This document shows, piece after piece, positions 1-9,214 of a DNA stretch of 64,000 nt; the first letter of the stretch is position 1; every line of letters starts with the position of its first letter. This DNA comes from Erigeron canadensis (lineage: Eukaryota > Streptophyta > Magnoliopsida > Asterales > Asteraceae). The notes under the pieces are model-generated. The model did no database searches. It saw only the letters and a list, made by a program, of their open reading frames with translations, and was not told the origin of the DNA. The position numbers and the translations under genes are program-made. The stretch is from NCBI RefSeq assembly GCF_010389155.1, contig NC_057767.1, positions 2,649,765 through 2,713,764 on the forward strand, read 5' to 3'.

Positions 1-434
1 CCAAACAATTGTCTCCATTAAACCATCTTACAACAACCATAAAAATAATGTAAATGGAGGTTAAAGGGATATGAGGAAGGATTTTACCCATTAAATCTCT
101 GTTTGTATGTTACATATCTCTCACTACTTGAATAAAACACACATATATACACATTGTCCATCATTGTACTAAGACTCGCCACCTGAATTTATTTTGAATT
201 GTATTCCGAATGTACAATTGAGTAATGCTAAAATCAATCTTAGTTATTTACCTTGTTTGGCAAAACTTGTTAGTAACATCTTTGTTTTTGAAAGGTACTT
301 GTTGTAACATCAAATAATTGAATTTTACTCCTTTTTTTTTCTTTTTTTTTTAAAGGTTTTTCATTCCTTTTCGAAGTAGTCAAACACAATTGATTGATTT
401 TTTTTTAAGTTAGAGAGAGCAATTGATTGATTAT
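1..434. other. No gene recognised
   Basis: AT-rich sequence with T- and A-runs. I see no exon-like reading frame and no repeat I recognise. It ends at the target-site duplication of the SINE that follows. Confidence 0.5.
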
Positions 435-753
435 CTTTTTTTCGAAAAGTTGAATTCCGCTTTTGAAAATTCGTGTCGTGATTTGACAGTTGAAGGTCTA
501 GTATACGTTGTCTTAACCGGGTCCGCGTTAGAAAGCTTTCTCGAAGTAGAAATGTCTACTTCAAATACCTGCGGGAAGAAAATCTCTTACTAATTCGCCC
601 AAAGGCACGGCGATTAATAGGGGTAAACTCTGTCCTTCAGACTTGAACCTGATCAAGCCCTTATAAAGTAATTTTTTATGTCAATCTCAATGTTTGAACA
701 CAAAACATTTTGAATGAACGATGTCTTTTCAACCACTGAGTTAATAATCAAAC
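435..753 (-). mobile_element. tRNA-derived SINE, degraded, minus strand
   Basis: Read on the minus strand, this begins with a decayed tRNA-like head (an A-box-like stretch containing CTCAGTGGTTGA) and ends in an A-rich tail, seen as a T-run near 437-443 on the plus strand. The body shares blocks with the SINEs at 47185-47518 and 4523-4830, including AACCGGGTCCGCGTTAG and AATAGGGGTAAAC. Flanking direct repeats of about 15 bp (419-434 and 754-768, both GCAAT...ATTGATTAT) differ by a small indel and look like a worn target-site duplication. The decay suggests it is the oldest of the three copies. Confidence 0.75.
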
Positions 754-1020
754 GCAATAATTGATTATATAATATTAGGAAAAAGACTAGTTTGGTCAAG
801 TTATGCGGTCCATTTTCTATGTTTCTACTATGCATTTTAATGTGCTCCATTTCTATGCTTTCATTATTCGTTTTAATGTGCTCCATTTTCTATGCTTTTA
901 TTGTTGATGACATGACTTTTATATATGTGCTACATATATTATCTAGAATGAAATAGAAAAAAGAAAAAAAACTTAGGACATAATATCATTTAGCTTCATA
1001 ATAATTATTGAATTCTTGCG
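754..1020. other. AT-rich spacer
   Basis: Contains the right-hand SINE target duplication and a short tandem echo: a block containing TTTTAATGTGCTCCATTT is repeated at about 836-890. No gene is recognised. Confidence 0.4.
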
Positions 1021-1200
1021 AATGAATTGTTGGCCAATTGGTAAAGTCTTAAACCTTGATGAAATTTATTAGACTTCGAATCCCACTTTTTACATTATGG
1101 GGGTGGATTATTAGGGGAGTTTTCGAGAGCCTTTGATTTCATTTCAGACATGCGTGATTCGAGTCACGTTATACCCAATTGGAAGTCATTAACAAATTTC
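1021..1200 (+). mobile_element. Second tRNA-derived SINE family, partial
   Basis: A tRNA-like head (TTGGCCAATTGGTAAAGTC, then a B-box-like GACTTCGAATCCCACT) is followed by a body containing GACATGCGTGATTCGAGTC. The same order and wording occur on the minus strand at 62815-62997, which shows a dispersed family. I saw no clear poly(A) tail or target duplication, so this copy is probably old or truncated. Confidence 0.6.
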
Positions 1201-1713
1201 AGTCTGTCTAAATCAATAATAATCAAAAGGAAAAAGAAAAAAAATATATACTTATAAATTGTCTAAATAACAGTTAAATATTATAGTTTCAACTATTACT
1301 GAATGAAAAACGATTGATAATAGTTAACAAACGATTTTAAGTGCCCTTTTCTTATTTCCCAATTAATTCACTGACATTCAGACTAAGAAAAAAAATTAAA
1401 AATTGCACAAAATTTTTAATAAAAAATTGTATATCTTTTAAACTTATTTTTTAGAGTTAAATGTACGGATCGCCCGTGTGGTTTACACACAACATCACCT
1501 TTGGTCCCTATCAGCCGTCGTCCTTTACATACGAATAAGGGTAAAAGTTAGTCATTTAAGATGACGTCTGTTTGCTGGATTCCATCAATCCTCACACGTG
1601 ATCTTCACATAACGTCTTTTTACTCATCTAAAGGACTAAACTTGATATTCTTTTTTCTTTACTTTCTTCTTTCCTCCTCTTTCTTCATATAAAATACAAT
1701 CACCTTTATATAT

Positions 1714-1886
1714 GAGAAAAATGATCAGACTTTATCTAACCTTAAGTACTGCCACTTTAAAAAAAATTCTAAGTTAAACCTTTGGATTTGATAAACATAC
1801 ATAGCACATTAGCACCCCTGAATTTTACATAATCTCCCCCATGTTTTACCTAAGATAAGTACTGCATGTTTTACCTAACCTCTCCC
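1714..1886 (-). mobile_element. TA-targeting MITE family II
   Basis: Ends carry matching inverted motifs around GTACTGC and TTACCTAA, and one side abuts a (TA)n tract at 1886-1912. An inverted relative lies at 48553-48755, sharing AAATTCAGGGG-type and TTTACCTAAGATAAGTACTGC-type blocks. It has no coding capacity. Confidence 0.7.
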
Positions 1887-2503
1887 TATATATATATATA
1901 TATATATATATACATGAAATCACAAACCCAGAAAAATAATATCTATCATGTAATTCAAAATCAAGAAAATAAAGGTTCGATGTTTCACTAGATCTATTTG
2001 ATCTATTCACTATTCACTTTTCTTGGTTAATGTTTTTTGAACAAAATAATGCTAAGAAAGTTTCTAACTCCAATGATCTTTCTTTTTTCTTTTATAATTT
2101 TTAATTTGATAAGATACAAATATACGGCCCCTCAAGTTGATACCCCAACTTGACTCAAGTTGGGGAGATTTTTGCCCTCAGATAAAAATCAAAGGTCAAG
2201 ATTCAAAGATGATATTTAATCATAACCCTTAATTTTCATTTAAGGGCTAAGATTTTTTCAACTTAACCCTTCAAATTAAAAGTAACTTTGAGGAGTTCTC
2301 CGCCCCAAATATACAATGAGTACGAGGCTATGTGTTGGTGCTATTACATGTCAATTCTACCCACTTGCCTACATTCCAACTCCAATAATTCAATGCTCTT
2401 TATATCGATTGATCTTGACATCATGAAATAGCAAAACGAACAAGTGTATAATCTTTTGCATATGTGTCTTCTATAGAAATATATATATATTATATATATA
2501 TAT

Positions 2504-2690
2504 GGGGATGGTAATATAAGGCTATCGGGTATCTAAGCTTAGGTGTGGAACACTCACATATTGTTTTTTTAATCCATAAAAATCATGGGGGCTCATGCAT
2601 TTATTCATTAAACAATAAATAGTAAAATATTAGTATGTGAGGAGTTCCACACCTAAGCTTAGATGTCGGACATCCTTATATTCCATTTTC
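2504..2690 (+). mobile_element. TA-targeting MITE family I, full copy
   Basis: About 187 bp with imperfect terminal inverted repeats. The left end has GGGGATGGTAATATAAGGCT followed by CTAAGCTTAGGTGTGGAAC. The right end has GTTCCACACCTAAGCTTAG and then CCTTATATTCC. Both sides abut (TA)n. Relatives occur at 2768, 6662, 8210, 30137, 39864 and 63827. Confidence 0.85.
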
Positions 2691-2710
2691 CATATATATA
2701 TATATATAAG

Positions 2711-2762
2711 AAATTTCACACCTAAGCTTAGGTAACTAACAACTTTATATTCTCATCCTCAT
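2711..2762. mobile_element. MITE family I, single end
   Basis: Only one terminus of family I remains (CACACCTAAGCTTAGGTAAC and then TATATTCTCATCC), lying between two full copies. It is a truncated copy or the product of recombination between neighbours. Confidence 0.6.
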
Positions 2763-2767
2763 ATATA

Positions 2768-2957
2768 TGGGAAAAAGTGAATATAAGGTTATCCGACACC
2801 TAAGCTTAGGTGTGGAACCCCTCACATACAAATTTTTAAATATTTCTTGATTAATGAATAAATGTTTGTGCTCGGATGAATTTTATGGATTAAAAAAACA
2901 ATATTTGAGTGTTCCACACTTAAGCTTAGGTACCTAACAGTCTTATATTATCATCCC
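2768..2957 (-). mobile_element. TA-targeting MITE family I, inverted copy
   Basis: Same family as 2504-2690 but in the opposite orientation: the CTAAGCTTAGGTGTGGAAC end is followed by CCCCTCACAT and TTTTTAAATATTTCTTG. A (TA)n tract follows at about 2958-2982. Confidence 0.85.
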
Positions 2958-3690
2958 CGTATATATATATATATATATATAATATCACCAAAACAAACTA
3001 CACGCGTCCTCAGGGGAGTGGTAGGGTTCTAGTGTTAATCAACGACCAAAGTGGTGGTGGGCAGCGGTGGCTCTACGGCGGCAGAAACATCTTTAAGGAT
3101 TTCTTTTTCTTTTTCGATTGAAACACTATTCAAATCTTTTTCGATTGCCAACCTGAATATCATCTGGGGTACCCCACTGTTAATCGTTCCTTCAGTGTTC
3201 TGTTGGTGGCCGACCATCAGAGTAGTGGTGGCCAGCGGCGGCTGAACGACGGTAGCCTGAATTCGAGGGTTTTCATGGGTATTCTTGGATGTATCTTTTC
3301 CAATGGTTGTCTAAAACAAATTTTAGATCAGGGTATTTGTGGTTGTAGTATGTATACTTTGTATACAGAGATATAGATTAATATGGAAATGGTGGACATG
3401 AAGATGATAGATGATTTTGGATCTTGATTAAGTTGGAAATGGATGGATATAAAGATGTTGAAGAAGAAGAAAGAAAGATAAAAAATATCAAGTTTGGTCT
3501 TTTAGACGTGAAAAAGACCTTATTACCCTCACGTGTAAGTCACGTGAAGGGTTTAACGGAATACAGAAAACGTCCGTCAAGTTAAAGGACGAAACTTGAC
3601 CCTTATCCGCCTGTAAATGACGATGTCTGATAATATGAAAGCACAAAGACGAAAAGTGATGTTGTGTGTAAACTAAATAGACAATCCCAA

Positions 3691-4522
3691 CATTTAACTC
3701 TATTTTTTTTTTAGCACATAACAAGATCAAATGACCCCCAATTCACACGTGCGAACCAACTTACCCCCAATTCACACGTGCGAACCAACTTATTCCATAT
3801 AGATATCCTCAGTTTTTTTATTTAATTTATGCGATATTATAACAAGAATAACATTTTAGTTTTGGAAGTTTTTATTCGCATCATAATTTTTGATCAATAT
3901 ACCATAATGTACAGATTTTTGCAGTTGACTGTACAAACCAATGATGTACGGTTGTGGTAAATTTATAAAAAAAATGTGATACCGATATCATTTCCCTTTG
4001 TAAAATTATGTAATATTTTCACTTAACATCCCTAAAAATATTTTCTCTTACATTACTCCCTTAATTTTAATGATTAAATTATACTATCAATCCTTTATCT
4101 TTTAAAATATCCCCATTAACTCTTTACATCAATTACTTTTACATCTAATATCTACAACACTTGGCGTCTCATCTATCACCAACAGTTGCCCCCACCACCA
4201 CATTGCGCTGTTGTAACATTAAGTTGAAATATAATAGAGTAATACTCTACCTAAATTTTGACTTTCATATCTATAAAAATCTTTACCACCTATTAAATTT
4301 TAACTTAAGCTTAAATATTTTTTTCAAATTAAATTTCCTTGAAAACAACTTTCTCTTAAATTCGCTTGAATTATCAAGGATCAAATCAATAGCATGCTAA
4401 ATCAATAATATCTAAATTCGAGTGAATTGTATTCCATAAATCACAGGGGATGTTTGGTTCAGCAATTTATTAGAATTTAATGGGAAAAAAAAGTTACAAT
4501 ATCCCATGTTAATCTAATATGA
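3691..4522. other. Non-coding stretch with CCACCACC-type Helitron-end-like segment
   Basis: No gene is seen. At 3740-3790 a ~24-bp segment containing CCCCAATTCACACGTGCGAA is duplicated in tandem. At 4021-4210 the wording (CTTTACATCAATTACTTTTACAT, then CCCACCACCAC) matches the approaches to the Helitron-like 3' ends near 16.2 and 41.4 kb, but no clear CTRR terminus follows. Confidence 0.4.
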
Positions 4523-4830
4523 GAATAAAATTACTTCTCATTATAGCTCAGTGGTTGAGCACCAGCTTTACATGCTGGAGGTCTTAAGTTCGAGACTTGA
4601 AAAGGACATTTGAGGGAATTTCACAATAAAATCCTCCAGTGAAGCAAGTTTGAGTCCTGCAGAGGTGGCAGGGTTTTATCCCAATTAAATGTCGTGTCTT
4701 CGGGCGGTTTAGTTGGGAGTTTCTCCTCCTACTAGGTATTGATGGTGAGGGGACTCTCTAGCGTGGATCCAGTTAAAACAACGTAAGCTAGATCCCATGT
4801 TGCTAGCAAATAATCCACACCGTTAAAAAA
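4523..4830 (+). mobile_element. tRNA-Val-like SINE, plus strand
   Basis: The head folds like a tRNA: TAGCTCAGTGGTTGAGC (A box), a 5-bp anticodon stem CCAGC/GCTGG around the 7-base loop TTTACAT (anticodon TAC), and AGTTCGAGAC (B box) at about 4537-4600. The body shares TCTTCGGGCGG and CAGTTAAAACAACGTA blocks with the SINE at 47185. It ends in an A-run and is flanked by a 12-bp direct repeat AATCTAATATGA (4511-4522 and 4831-4842). It is not a functional tRNA gene, because the acceptor stem does not pair. Confidence 0.8.
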
Positions 4831-5029
4831 AATCTAATATGAAAAAATATTAAATTCCTTTTTTATCAAATACCATTAAATTCTTTAAATCAAACGATAG
4901 TCTGTTAAGTTTATAAAGTAAATGAATAACCAACCCTCTCGAATGATTTTACTACAAAAATTTGCCTAATAAGAGTTGTTAAATTCATTTTTTTTCAAAA
5001 AAAAAAAAAAATTAAAAAAGTACTTGTGT

Positions 5030-5222
5030 ACAGGGACGATCTGCAAAAAAACAAAAAGCGTGATTTTTTCGATTTTGACGAATCAATGTGTTGTTAAACA
5101 CTTAAATAATGATAATTAGTTTTGCACTATCTCAGTTTTATAAACTTTTAATGCATCAAAATGTAGTTTTTAAGTGTTACCATTTGTTCTCATTTTAATC
5201 TGGTTCTCATTTGATAGCTACC
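5030..5222. mobile_element. Fold-back MITE family III, right half only
   Basis: Matches the right arm of the complete element at 27779-28110: GTGATTTTTTCGATTTTGACG, a GTTAAACACTTAAATAATGA block, AAACTTTTAATGCATCAAAA and then TTCTCATTTTAA. The left half is absent. Confidence 0.65.
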
Positions 5223-5246
5223 TTATATATATATATATATATATAT

Positions 5247-6587
5247 TACACTTTTCATCCCTGAAGTTGACATGTTTTTCACTTTTCATCCCTAAAGTTT
5301 AAAAATTACAATTTTGACCCTAAAGTTGGCCAATTTTTTCAATAACCGTCCTTCACCAAACGTCGTTAAGTTTCAGCCGTTAAGTAGGTCACGTGCAAAA
5401 CACGTGAGGGACTGAAAGTGCAAAAAATTACAAGTTCAGGGACGAAAAATGAAAATTACTTTTCTGTTGTCGGAAAACTTCATCTTCTCCGGCTGATTGG
5501 CCGGAAAATTCGCCGGAAAACTTGAAATGTCGATATCTCACTCGTTTCTTCGAATTAGACCATGAAACCACCACCAAACTTCTCAAAATTCATTTCCGCA
5601 TGAATCCTAACAATTAAAAGATAAATGACCATGATACTTACCACATGTATATATATATATATAGTTACGATATATATATGACTTCCATGTTGATAAATTA
5701 GCATCAATCATACAGTACTATCTATGACTTCCATGTTGATATCTCTACTGATGTACATAACATTTCACAAGGTCCTAAGCATTCGTATATCATGTTACTC
5801 ATTTTTTTTTATACATATGTGGCACAGGGGCCTATTTTTTTAAAAGATATTAGATGCTTTGTAACCATGTAGGATTAGAATAATAGAGTTTGAATAACAA
5901 TAAAATAGCTATATCTTAAAGACGGTTATACTTGGAATACCAGTCAAGGAAACGGGTTATACTTTGAATAACAATAGAGTGTGTCTCCTGGTTTTCGTCT
6001 CTTCTGGCCGAAGACAACAAACAGAAAGCTAGATTGGGCTGTGGTCGAATGAAATCAAGGTAGGAAAGGGTTGTTCATGTGGTAAGTATATATATATGTA
6101 TGTATTTGTATATTCATGTGGTAAGTATATATATATATATATGTATTTGTATACATCGTAACTATATATATATATATATATACATGTGGTAAGTATCACA
6201 GTCATTTATCTTTTAATTGTTAGGATTCGTGCGAAAATGAATTTTGAGAAGTTTGGTGGTGGTTTCGTGGTCTAATTCGAAGAAACGAGTGAGATATCGA
6301 CATTCCAAGTTTTCCGGCGAATTTTCCGGCCAATCAGCCGGAGAAGATGAAGTTTTCCGACAACAGAAAAGTAATTTTCATTTTTCGTCCCTGAACTTGT
6401 AATTTTTTGCACTTTCAGTCCCTCACGTGTTTTGCACGTGACCTACTTAACGGCTGAAACTTAACGACGTTTGGTGAGGGACAGTTATTGAAAAAATTGG
6501 CCAACTTTAAGGTCAAAATTGTAATTTTTAAACTTTAGGGATGAAAAGTGAAAAACGTGTCAACTTCAGGGACGAAAACTGTAATTT
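5247..6587. mobile_element. Long-inverted-repeat (fold-back) element
   Basis: Two arms of about 430 bp (5247-5675 and 6154-6587) are near-perfect reverse complements around a ~480-bp centre. Landmarks on the left arm, in order, are TTTTCATCCCTGAAGTTGAC, CACGTGCAAAACACGTGAGG, CTCCGGCTGATTGGCCGG and CTTACCACATGTATATAT. All recur inverted on the right. Both outer ends abut (TA)n. The centre has a small TGGTAAGTATATATATA-type tandem repeat near 6080-6150 and no coding frame. The high arm identity implies recent insertion or gene conversion. Superfamily is not certain; a Mutator-like element is most likely. Confidence 0.8.
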
Positions 6588-6627
6588 ACTCTCTCTATAT
6601 ATATATGTAAGGTAAGGTTAATGTGAG

Positions 6628-6661
<34 letters not shown>

Positions 6662-6662
<1 letters not shown>

Positions 6663-6849
6663 GGGGATGAAAATATAAGGCTGTTAGGTACCTGAGCTTA
6701 GATGTAGAACAATCATATATTTTTTTTTAATCCATAAATTCATGGGGGCCCAAACATTTATTCATTAATCAAGAAATATTAAAAAATTTGTATATGAGGG
6801 GTTCCACACTTAAGCTTAGGTGCCGGACAACCTTATATTCACTTTTCCA
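6662..6849 (+). mobile_element. TA-targeting MITE family I
   Basis: Left end GGGGATGAAAATATAAGGCT and right end CACACTTAAGCTTAGGTGCC match family I. It lies between (TA)n tracts at 6632-6661 and 6850-6869. Confidence 0.8.
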
Positions 6850-6869
6850 TATATATATATATATATATA

Positions 6870-8199
6870 TTAGGTATTTTACCCGTACGATGTGCGGTTA
6901 TTTAAATTGATGATGAATATTGTTTGTAGATACTTGTAAAACATGTTATAAGAAAATGGTATCAAAGTTAATTAATATGTAAATTAGTAGTAAACACATT
7001 CATGTTTAATGTCATATACAAAGGAACTACGGAAATATGTCATACAATGTAAAAATAAAGGTAATTTGATGGGAATTCTCTGATTCAATGTACAACATTG
7101 TTATGTTGAGTTTTTTTTTTTTTTTTTTTTTTTTTTTATCAATAGTTAGTTTCCATTCTCAAACTTTTTGGCAAGAGTGAATTTGGGTCTTTCAAAACAC
7201 AAATCTTCAATTACGTCGTGATGTGAGTTGGTTAACAATATTAAAATGAGAACAAATGAGAACACTTAAAAACTACATTTTGATGCATTAAAAGTCTGAG
7301 TTGGTTAACAATATTAAAATGAGAACCAAATTAAAATGAGAACACTTAAAAACTACATTTTGATACATTAAAAGTCTATAAAATCTTATTTAAGTGTTTA
7401 ACAACACATTAATCCGTCAAAATCAAAAAAATCACGTTTTTTGTTTGATGCATCATTTTGATGAATATACATGCAAGATAGATGCACAAAAAAAACGTGA
7501 TTTTTTTTATTTTGACGGATCAATATGTTGTTAAACACTTAAATAATGATAATTAGTTAATATAACACGTATCTTTGAAAAATCTTTAAACCATCCGTTG
7601 TTTTTTTGTTTGAATGAAATTATTAATTTTTATTTTAATACATAAATTAAATAATATTTAAATATAAATATAAATTGTGAGAAAAAATATGGGTATTACC
7701 TTGATCAATAAAAAGCCCTTGAGTAAGATAAATTAGTAAAAAATAGTTAATAAAAAATAAATAAATTATGTATTTAAAGTAATTTTTTGTTTGAATTGAG
7801 GTGGAAAGTGACTGCTCCTATACACTATTTTTTCTCTTTTAAGAATTAAATCATCAAAACATTAATTATCAGATTTTCACATGGCCAATAAATCCCAATT
7901 ACAATAATACAATCACGACGAAGCCAGAGTCTTATTTTCTGATGAGCCAAACTTTCTTTTTTAAAAAGTATATATGAATCGATGACTAAAAAAATTAAGT
8001 CACAATAATATTTTCATGTAAAAACTTATAAATTGCAATTGATTTCCATAATAGATCGTTTTTAAAAATATAAATTGTGGGAAAAAAATATGGAGATGCC
8101 ACATAGGATAAATCCTACGTGCCATATTTTTAAAATAGGTTTGATTTTTTAAAGACTTTAGAATCGTTCGGTTTCCTACTGTTTTAATAATTATATAGA
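6870..8199 (-). mobile_element. Non-autonomous Helitron A
   Basis: On the minus strand the element starts TCTATATAATTATTAAAACA at 8199, after a flanking A. It ends at 6870 with the subterminal hairpin-like CCGCACATCGTACGG followed nine bases later by CTAA, with T as the next base. A-[TC...CTRR]-T is the classical Helitron arrangement. Both termini match Helitron B at 33919-35686. It carries no Rep/helicase. A T28 tract (about 7110-7137) and a family III MITE lie inside. Confidence 0.8.
7236..7555. mobile_element. Fold-back MITE family III inside Helitron A
   Basis: Same family as 27779-28110. The left arm is partly duplicated: GGTTAACAATATTAAAATGA appears near 7229 and again near 7289. The far right arm is missing. 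The central part has TGATGCATCATTTTGATGAA and ACGTGATTTTTTTTATTTTG. Confidence 0.7.
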
Positions 8200-8209
8200 T
8201 ATATATTAT

Positions 8210-8380
8210 GGGGGATGGGAATATAAGGGTTGTCGGGTATCTAAGCTTAGGTGTGGAACATTCACATATTGTTTTTTTAATCCATAAAAATCATAAGACC
8301 CATACATTTATTCATTTAAAAAGAAATAATAAAATATTAGTATGTGAAGTGTCAGATAACCTTATATTCCTTTTTCCATA
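8210..8380 (+). mobile_element. MITE family I with internal deletion
   Basis: The left end is intact (GGGGATGGGAATATAAGG, CTAAGCTTAGGTGTGGAAC), but most of the right-hand CACACCTAAGCTTAG block is deleted, leaving only AACCTTATATTCC. It sits just outside Helitron A and about 140 bp before the PLD copy 1 upstream block. Confidence 0.75.
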
Positions 8381-8516
8381 TATTATACAAAGAAATATGT
8401 CTAATCTCAGCAAAAAAGGGGGTACGAGAAATAATAGTGGAACAACCATAGTCGTCAAATATAATCCTAATAAAGCAAGACTCTATTACATCCTGTAATG
8501 CATGTCTGTAATGCAT

Positions 8517-8787
8517 GTCAGTTTCACCGATTACCCATCTCATTTCTCTTATAAGAAAACCATATATATTCAATTTATTTATGCTATATATATTATGCTA
8601 TATGTTAGTTATATATCTTACCAAAATATATATATTTTTATGTGTTTCAGCCACTGCATTAGTTGACATTTTTTACTAGTTTTAGTAAGTTTTTTTTTAT
8701 TTTCTTTACTGATGTGTTTTTTTTTTTTTTTCTTTACTGATGTGTACGGGTTTTTGTTTGGATCAAAGTTGTCTGTTGGTTATTTCT
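8517..8787 (+). promoter_or_regulatory. Upstream region and 5'-UTR exon of PLD copy 1
   Basis: This block aligns with 18095-18342 upstream of copy 2, sharing TTTCACCGATTACCCATCTC, TTTTTATGTGTTTCAGCCAC and TTTGGATCAAA. Both end at a strong donor, TTATTTCT followed by GTAAGTAT. This implies that the tandem duplication included the promoter and an untranslated first exon, with a 5'-UTR intron (here about 8788-9207). The transcription start is not determined. PLD alpha genes are known to have a 5'-UTR intron. Confidence 0.65.
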
Positions 8788-9214
8788 GTAAGTATGTAAC
8801 TTTAATTTTTTATATTACACATGAATTATGATTGTATAAAAAAAAAAAAAAAGCTTTGCATGTCTAGTTTTAACTTTTTACCAAAAGAAATATAGTATGC
8901 AAGAAACTTTCTTTGGACATAATGTGCAGCTTTCCATTTAGAAGTTTTTTGTGTCACTTGTTTCTTAAACTTCTTATAATTAATTATGTTTTTCTTCTTC
9001 ATTTTTGCAATTAAAATAAACGTATAACCTTTTTCTTATAAATGTCACAAAAATAAACTTATAATTATTTTGATGTTACCTCAATTTAATTAAGTAAGTC
9101 TTCATTCCATGTATATGCTTGTTAAAGAGATGGGTAGGAATTATTAGTTTTGATGTTGATGAGCGACTAATTAAGGTTATGCATTCGGTTATGTGATATG
9201 TTGCAAGATAGATG

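Larger units (their letters stand above)
1470..3690. mobile_element. Long-terminal-inverted-repeat element, Mutator-like candidate
   Basis: The outer ~200 bp at each side are inverted copies. Left, about 1475-1680, has TTTACACACAACATCAC, then a CACACGTG block, then ACTAAACTTGATATT and a TTCTTTC-rich stretch. Right, about 3425-3680, reads the same in reverse complement. The interior has a GGCGG-rich stretch near 3055-3245 with no convincing gene. At least four smaller TA-flanked MITEs sit inside it (1714-1886, 2504-2690, 2711-2762, 2768-2957), so it is an old element repeatedly hit by insertions. Long TIRs suggest a MULE, but no transposase frame remains and exact ends are uncertain. Confidence 0.6.

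Noticed and set aside
3035..3245. Overlapping ORFs on both strands
   Set aside because: Low-complexity GGTGG/GGCGG stretch inside a long-TIR element, with no homology I recognise.
4537..4610. Apparent tRNA-Val(TAC) gene
   Set aside because: A and B boxes and the anticodon stem are readable, but the acceptor stem does not pair, and it is the head of a SINE with an A-rich tail and target duplication.
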